Assembly: GCA_025642075.2 (NCBI GenBank)
Contig: JAODUO010000553.1
Coordinates: forward strand, 123,501-187,500
DNA length: 64,000 nucleotides
From: Ridgeia piscesae
Taxonomy: Eukaryota; Annelida; Polychaeta; Sabellida; Siboglinidae
Reading direction: 5' to 3'
Position numbers and translations under genes: made by a program. Each line of letters starts with the position of its first letter. Position 1 is the first letter of the stretch. The notes beneath the pieces were generated by a model. The model saw only the letters and a list, made by a program, of their open reading frames with translations. It was not told where the DNA came from and did not search any database. Shown here in pieces: positions 58,357-64,000 of this stretch.

Positions 58357-59203
58357 CTGAACTTGACGCGAGCTGGGTAACAGAACATTGCACTTATGTA
58401 AATCACGTGGTCATATTTGCAATATATTTACTAGGTCCCATGTGTGCATGTGACCTAAGAAGACACATTAGAAGCAACGTAAAATGTGGATATTGAAAAT
58501 TGTCGATGAGAAAAACAAACAAACAATGACGACTGAGCAGCAAACACGAAATCAGTGAAACATTAAGGATTTAGAAGCCACGTGAAAGGAAAACTTTGCA
58601 TTTTGTTGTTGTTTTCTTGGCAGCTATATCACGCTGTAATTCCACACTGTTCTGATACCTTCACATCAGCACTAATAGTTTGCCCTAAGTCCTTTGATTT
58701 TACAGTAGTATTTAGTAAAGTTCCACCCATTATATATTATGCATCTTCATTCCCATGTCCTGTGTGGAGGCACTTACACTTCCCAAAATTAAACAACATT
58801 TGCCACTTCTCAGACTATTCGGTCAACTTATTCAGATCATTTTGTAACTGCTGTCTATCTGCATCACTTTTAATTTATAGGAATACACAGCGTATGTCCA
58901 TCAATCTTAACAGCAGACAAAGTCACTGACGACGATGACTCGAACAAGTCTACACCCAGCCACGGAGCAACACAGCAAAGACAACAGTTATCACCGTTAA
59001 AATAGGGCCTTTTTTATTTAACGTGTTCCCACAAACCATTGCCCACAGACAATTTTGTTTCCACTTTTATTCTCAGAGGGTAGTTGTGTATGTGTTTGAA
59101 AGTGTTTTTGAGACAACATGAAACGTCAAAATAATGTTCTTATAAATTACCCCCTCTTTTGGTTTGGGGGAGTCGGGAAAGAAACAAAAAATTCTGCTCC
59201 TCT

Positions 59204-59293
<90 letters not shown>

Positions 59294-60633
59294 CGTATAC
59301 ATACATATGTGAGTATCTGGCTGTATTAATTTGACAAATTTTTCCCTTTATGAAAGCACTTCTTCCACGACTTTCACTTTTTTAAAAAACGGGTATCGTC
59401 GAGCGTGTTATGGTGTTTATGTAGTCTAACGATGTTCGTTTTCAAACTTTTGTTTACTATTATATATTTAAAAAAACAAAAAAATAATAATTTTATAAAT
59501 AATATTATATATATATATATATTTTTTTTTAATTTTATTATTTTTTTTTTTTTTTTTTATTTATAAATAAATAATTTTATTTATATATAAAAAATATATA
59601 TAAATATATATATATATATATTATATATATTATTTATATATATAATATATATAATATAAATATATTATATATTTAATAAAAAAATATAATATAATATAAT
59701 ATAATATAATATAATATAATATAATATAATATAATATAATATAAATTTTAATATAATATAATATAATATAAATAATATAACATAACATAACTAACATAAC
59801 ATAACATAACATAACATAACATAACATAACATAACATAACATAACATAACATAACATAACATAACATAACATAACATAACATAATATAATATAATATATA
59901 TATATAATATATATGTAATACAAAAATTAAAGATTAAAAATATATGTATATATAATATATATATTTTATTTTTCGCGCATACATTTATTTTATTCGCCGT
60001 CGAGTTAAGCTCGTTGATGAAATTTATGACAGTGCCAAAGTTATGATGTCAAGCTTCTGACATGGGTGAATCTTCTGGTCAAGCGACTTATGGGATGTTT
60101 ACAAGTCATAGGTAGAGGGCACTGAATGTCAGAATTGTATCTTGACAATTTCAATATAATCAGCTACAACTGTTGATATCAACAGTGTTTTGACCACAAT
60201 TAAAGTGTTTCCATCAAACCAAAAATTACCACTTTTAATTAATGTTTTGGAAGATAAGCCAAATATAAAATAATACATTAAACACACCTAATTTATGAAG
60301 TACAATATCCGTTTTACTTTTTGTTTAACGAGTTGATAATACTTACGTCGTTGTTGTCGTCGATCGGGTTGTTGTTGTAATCAGTTGTGTTGTAGTAGAT
60401 TTTGTTGTCTGTGTAGTCGAAGGTGTTGATGATACAGTCGATGGTGTTGATGGTGCAGTCGATGGTGTTGATGGTGCAGTCGATGGTGTTGATGGTGTGT
60501 TCGGCTGCAAGGCCCTGTTGAGGGCAGTCAACAAGGGGTAGTTGCCTTGGCCACAAAAGTCGCCTGTGAAGTCGTCCATAGCGAGGGTCCACACCATCCA
60601 GCCGCCGAACCCCTGCGTCTTTAGCCAGTTCAC
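58170..60633 (-). CDS. GH18 chitinase with C-terminal chitin-binding domain, 3' part
   Basis: Two recognisable minus-strand exons form the 3' end of a secreted GH18 chitinase (chitotriosidase/AMCase type). The upstream exon holds the last barrel strand and linker, the downstream exon a CBM14 domain. The catalytic DxxDxDxE motif and signal peptide are not in the window. Such enzymes hydrolyse beta-1,4-linked chitin in gut or immune tissue. The exon junction phase depends on which acceptor the last exon uses, and a further small exon in the 2-kb gap cannot be excluded. Confidence 0.88.
58400..59200. other. Chitinase intron or spacer
   Basis: Unique sequence between the two recognised chitinase exons. 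A plus-strand open frame at 58582-58929 has no decisive domain. A small additional exon could hide here. Confidence 0.35.
59205..59288. repeat. (TA)n microsatellite
   Basis: Perfect TA tract. Confidence 0.97.
59455..59965. repeat. AT-rich tract with (ATAAT)n and (ATAAC)n pentanucleotides
   Basis: Almost pure A/T to about 59770, then about 22 copies of ataac to 59882. Confidence 0.95.
59970..60345. other. Chitinase intron sequence
   Basis: Unique sequence downstream of the linker exon, nothing recognised. Confidence 0.4.
60347..60633 (-). CDS. Chitinase exon: end of GH18 barrel and Thr-rich linker
   Basis: Begins [20 protein letters not shown], then [20 protein letters not shown], the typical C-terminal end of GH18 chitinases (family form WLK-x4-GGAMVW-x-LDLDDF-x-G-x-FCGQG-x-YPLL). 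A linker follows with repeated [11 protein letters not shown] units and then Thr runs, as expected of an O-glycosylated spacer to a chitin-binding domain. Acceptor gttgttggcag|GTGAACTGGCT, phase 0; donor AC|gtaagt, phase 2. The acceptor and the first 11 exon bases are repeated across the array upstream. Confidence 0.92.
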
Positions 60634-63600
60634 CTGCCAACAACGACACTCAGCCAGTTCACTTGCAAACAACGACAGTCAGCCAGTTCACCTACCAACA
60701 ACGAAAGTCAGCCGGTTCACATACCAACAACGACAGTCAGCCAGTTCACCTGCCAACAATGACACTCAGCCAGTTCACCTGCCAACAACGACAGTCAGCC
60801 AGTTCACCTGCCAACAACTACACTCAGCCAGTTCACCTGCCAACAACGACAGTCAGCCAGTTCACCTACCAACAACTACACTCAGCCAGTTCACCTGCCA
60901 ACAACGACAGTCAGCCAGTTCACCTACCAACAACGACAGTCAGCCAGTTCACCTGCCAACAATGACACTCAGCCAGTTCACCTGCCAACAACGACAGTCA
61001 GCCAGTTCACCTGCCAACAACTACACTCAGCCAGTTCACCTGCCAACAACGACAGTCAGCCAGTTCACCTACCAACAACGACAGTCAGCCAGTTCACCTG
61101 CCAACAATGACACTCAGCCAGTTCACCTGCCAACAACGACAGTCAGCCAGTTCACCTGCCAACAACTACACTCAGCCAGTTCACCTACCAACAACGACAG
61201 TCAGCCAGTTCACCTGCCAACAACTACACTCAGCCAGTTCACCTGCCAACAACGACAGTCAGCCAGTTCACCTGCCAACAACTACACTCAGCCAGTTCAC
61301 CTGCCAACAACGACAGTCAGCCAGTTCACCTACCAACAACGACAGTCAGCCAGTTCACCTGCCAACAATGACACTCAGCCAGTTCACCTGCCAACAACGA
61401 CAGTCAGCCAGTTCACCTGCCAACAACTACACTCAGCCAGTTCACCTGCCAACAACGACAGTCAGCCAGTTCACCTACCAACAACGACAGTCAGCCAGTT
61501 CACCTGCCAACAATGACACTCAGCCAGTTCACCTACCAACAACGACAGTCAGCCAGTTCACCTGCCAACAACGACAGTCAGCCAGTTCACCTACCAACAA
61601 CGACAGTCAGCCAGTTCACCTGCCAACAATGACACTCAGCCAGTTCACCTGCCAACAATGACACTCAGCCAGTTCACCTGCCAACAACGACAGTCAGCCA
61701 GTTCACCTGCCAACAACTACACTCAGCCAGTTCACCTGCCAACAACGACAGTCAGCCAGTTCACCTACCAACAACGACAGTCAGCCAGTTCACCTGCCAA
61801 CAATGACACTCAGCCAGTTCACCTACCAACAACGACAGTCAGCCAGTTCACCTACCAACAACGACAGTCAGCCAGTTCACCTACCAACAACGACAGTCAG
61901 CCAGTTCACCTGCCAACAATGACACTCAGCCAGTTCACCTACCAACAACGACAGTCAGCCAGTTCACCTACCAACAACGACAGTCAGCCAGTTCACCTGC
62001 CAACAATGACACTCAGCCAGTTCACCTACCAACAACGACAGTCAGCCAGTTCACCTGCCAACAACTACACTCAGCCAGTTCACCTGCCAACAATGACACT
62101 CAGCCAGTTCACCTGCCAACAACGACAGTCAGCCAGTTCACCTGCCAACAACTACACTCAGCCAGTTCACCTGCCAACAACGACAGTCAGCCAGTTCACC
62201 TACCAACAACGACAGTCAGCCAGTTCACCTGCCAACAATGACACTCAGCCAGTTCACCTGCCAACAACGACAGTCAGCCAGTTCACCTGCCAACAACTAC
62301 ACTCAGCCAGTTCACCTGCCAACAACGACAGTCAGCCAGTTCACCTACCAACAACGACAGTCAGCCAGTTCACCTGCCAACAACGACAGTCAGCCAGTTC
62401 ACCTACCAACAACGACAGTCAGCCAGTTCACCTGCCAACAAAGACACTCAGCCAGTTCACCTGCCAACAACGACAGTCAGCCAGTTCACCTACCAACAAC
62501 GACAGTCAGCCAGTTCACCTACCAACAACGACAGTCAGCCAGTTCACCTGCCAACAAAGACACTCAGCCAGTTCACCTACCAACAACGACAGTCAGCCAG
62601 TTCACCTGCCAACAATGACACTCAGCCAGTTCACCTGCCAACAACGACAGTCAGCCAGTTCACCTGCCAACAACGACAGTCAGCCAGTTCACCTGCCAAC
62701 AACGACAGTCAGCCAGTTCACCTACCAACAACGACAGTCAGCCAGTTCACCTGCCAACAATGACACTCAGCCAGTTCACCTACCAACAACGACAGTCAGC
62801 CAGTTCACCTACCAACAACGACAGTCAGCCAGTTCACCTGCCAACAATGACACTCAGCCAGTTCACCTGCCAACAATGACACTCAGCATGTTCACCTGCC
62901 AACAACGACAGTCAGCCAGTTCACCTGCCAACAACGACAGTCAGCCAGTTCACCTACCAACAACGATAGTCAGCCAGTTCACCTACCAACAACGACAGTC
63001 AGCCAGTTCACCTACCAACAACGACAGTCAGCCAGTTCACCTGCCAACAACGACAGTCAGCCAGTTCACCTGCCAACAACGACAGTCAGCCAGTTCACCT
63101 ACCAACAACGACAGTCAGCCAGTTCACCTACCAACAACGACAGTCAGCCAGTTCACCTACCAACAACGATAGTCAGCCAGTTCACCTGCCAACAACGACA
63201 GTCAGCCAGTTCACCTACCAACAACGAGAGTCAGCCAGTTCACCTGCCAACAATGACACTCAGCCAGTTCACCTACCAACAACGACAGTCAGCCAGTTCA
63301 CCTGCCAACAACGACAGTCAGCCAGTTCACCTACCAACAACGACAGTCAGCCAGTTCACCTGCCAACAATGACACTCAGCCAGTTCACCTACCAACAACG
63401 ACAGTCAGCCAGTTCACCTGCCAACAACGACAGTCAGCCAGTTCACCTACCAACAACGATAGTCAGCCAGTTCACCTACCAACAACGACACTCAGCCAGT
63501 TCACCTACCAACAACGACAGTCAGCCAGTTCACCTACCAACAACGAGAGTCAGCCAGTTCACCTGCCAACAATGACACTCAGCCAGTTCACCTACCAACA

Positions 63601-63788
63601 ACGACAGTCAGCCAGTTCACCTGCCAACAACGACAGTCAGCCAGTTCACCTACCAACAACGATAGTCAGCCAGTTCACCTGCCAACAACGACAGTCAGCC
63701 AGTTCACCTACCAACAACGATAGTCAGCCAGTTCACCTGCCAACAACGACAGTCAGCCAGTTCACCTGCCAACAACGACAGTCAGCAG
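60634..63788. repeat. 29-bp minisatellite built on the chitinase exon acceptor, about 108 copies
   Basis: Plus-strand unit gttcacctgccaacaacgac then agtcagcca. On the transcript strand ctgtcgttgttggcag|gtgaactggct repeats the acceptor and first 11 bases of the exon at 60633. Four main variants follow each other with a recurring five-unit (about 145 bp) order. Open frames up to 504 codons are artefacts. Confidence 0.97.
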
Positions 63789-63811
63789 GTGGAATGAACA
63801 GTGCCAAGTGA

Positions 63812-64000
63812 TATGACAATATTGTTTGGATGAGAACAACATAATGATAACGTTCCTGCGGTCTTGTGTCGACGTTACTCTACAGCATCGACTCATGTTG
63901 CCGATGACAGAATCCTCTGGCGAACCTGTCTCACTGGTTGTGCAAACCGCCAGCCAGGAGGGCCAGCTGCACCTGCAATACTGGGTTCTACTGCCTCAGA
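63812..64000 (-). other. Unassigned flank at window end, possible small chitinase exon
   Basis: On the minus strand an acceptor (gtattgcag, about 63973) and a donor-like ACCA|gtgaga (about 63935) enclose about 38 bases. None of the frames matches a GH18 segment I recognise; the segment preceding VNWLK in chitinases (with a WVGYDD-like motif) is not visible. Treat as undetermined. Confidence 0.2.

Noticed and set aside
60542..63811. 324- and 504-codon plus-strand frames (QPVHLPT repeats)
   Set aside because: Antisense to the chitinase and generated by the 29-bp array.

Overview
The window is from an intron-rich animal nuclear genome, probably a marine invertebrate deuterostome or lophotrochozoan. 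Coding sequence is in short exons (15-290 bp) with standard GT-AG introns, and tRNA-headed SINEs, decayed non-LTR retrotransposons and AT-rich spacers are present. I lean towards a cephalochordate because intronic minisatellites that include the exon-intron junction have, as I recall, been reported in amphioxus. The species cannot be fixed from the sequence alone.

Two genes can be supported, both on the minus strand. (1) A complete IQCE (IQ motif containing E) gene runs from a start codon at 55079 to a stop at 11367. It has 27 inferred coding exons whose splice phases agree at every junction and which give about 783 residues. Order from the N-terminus: acidic and basic head (52.0-47.9 kb), a conserved PVYKEPEEYYDEI block (46.3 kb), coiled coil (45.6-33.7 kb), a run of seven IQ-type motifs (33.4-15.3 kb), and an acidic tail ending in DEIFVSGR (11.4 kb). 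Vertebrate IQCE belongs to the EVC-EVC2-IQCE-EFCAB7 complex at the base of the primary cilium, which promotes Hedgehog signalling. (2) The 3' part of a GH18 chitinase gene (58.2-60.6 kb) encodes the end of the catalytic barrel, a Thr/Ser/Pro linker and a C-terminal chitin-binding (CBM14) domain. Its upstream exons lie beyond the window.

The rest is dominated by tandem repeats, about 27 kb or over 40% of the window by my tally. The notable pattern is that many arrays begin exactly at a splice junction of IQCE or the chitinase, and their repeat units carry copies of that junction. The clearest are 46.9-47.9 kb (donor of IQCE exon 5), 39.1-42.0 kb (donor of exon 11), 38.7-39.1 kb (acceptor of exon 12), 31.2-33.35 kb (donor of exon 17), 20.45-22.7 kb (acceptor of exon 21) and 60.63-63.79 kb (acceptor of the chitinase exon). 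In the intron between exons 11 and 12, a donor-derived array meets an acceptor-derived array and together they fill almost the whole intron.

A second notable feature is a threefold tandem duplication of a 3.2-3.8 kb segment inside IQCE (about 19-27 kb). It created three homologous IQ exons; one is decaying and one segment carries a SINE absent from the others. Remaining stretches (1-8.9 kb, 51-57 kb, 58.4-60 kb) hold transposon relics, microsatellites and sequence in which I recognise nothing.
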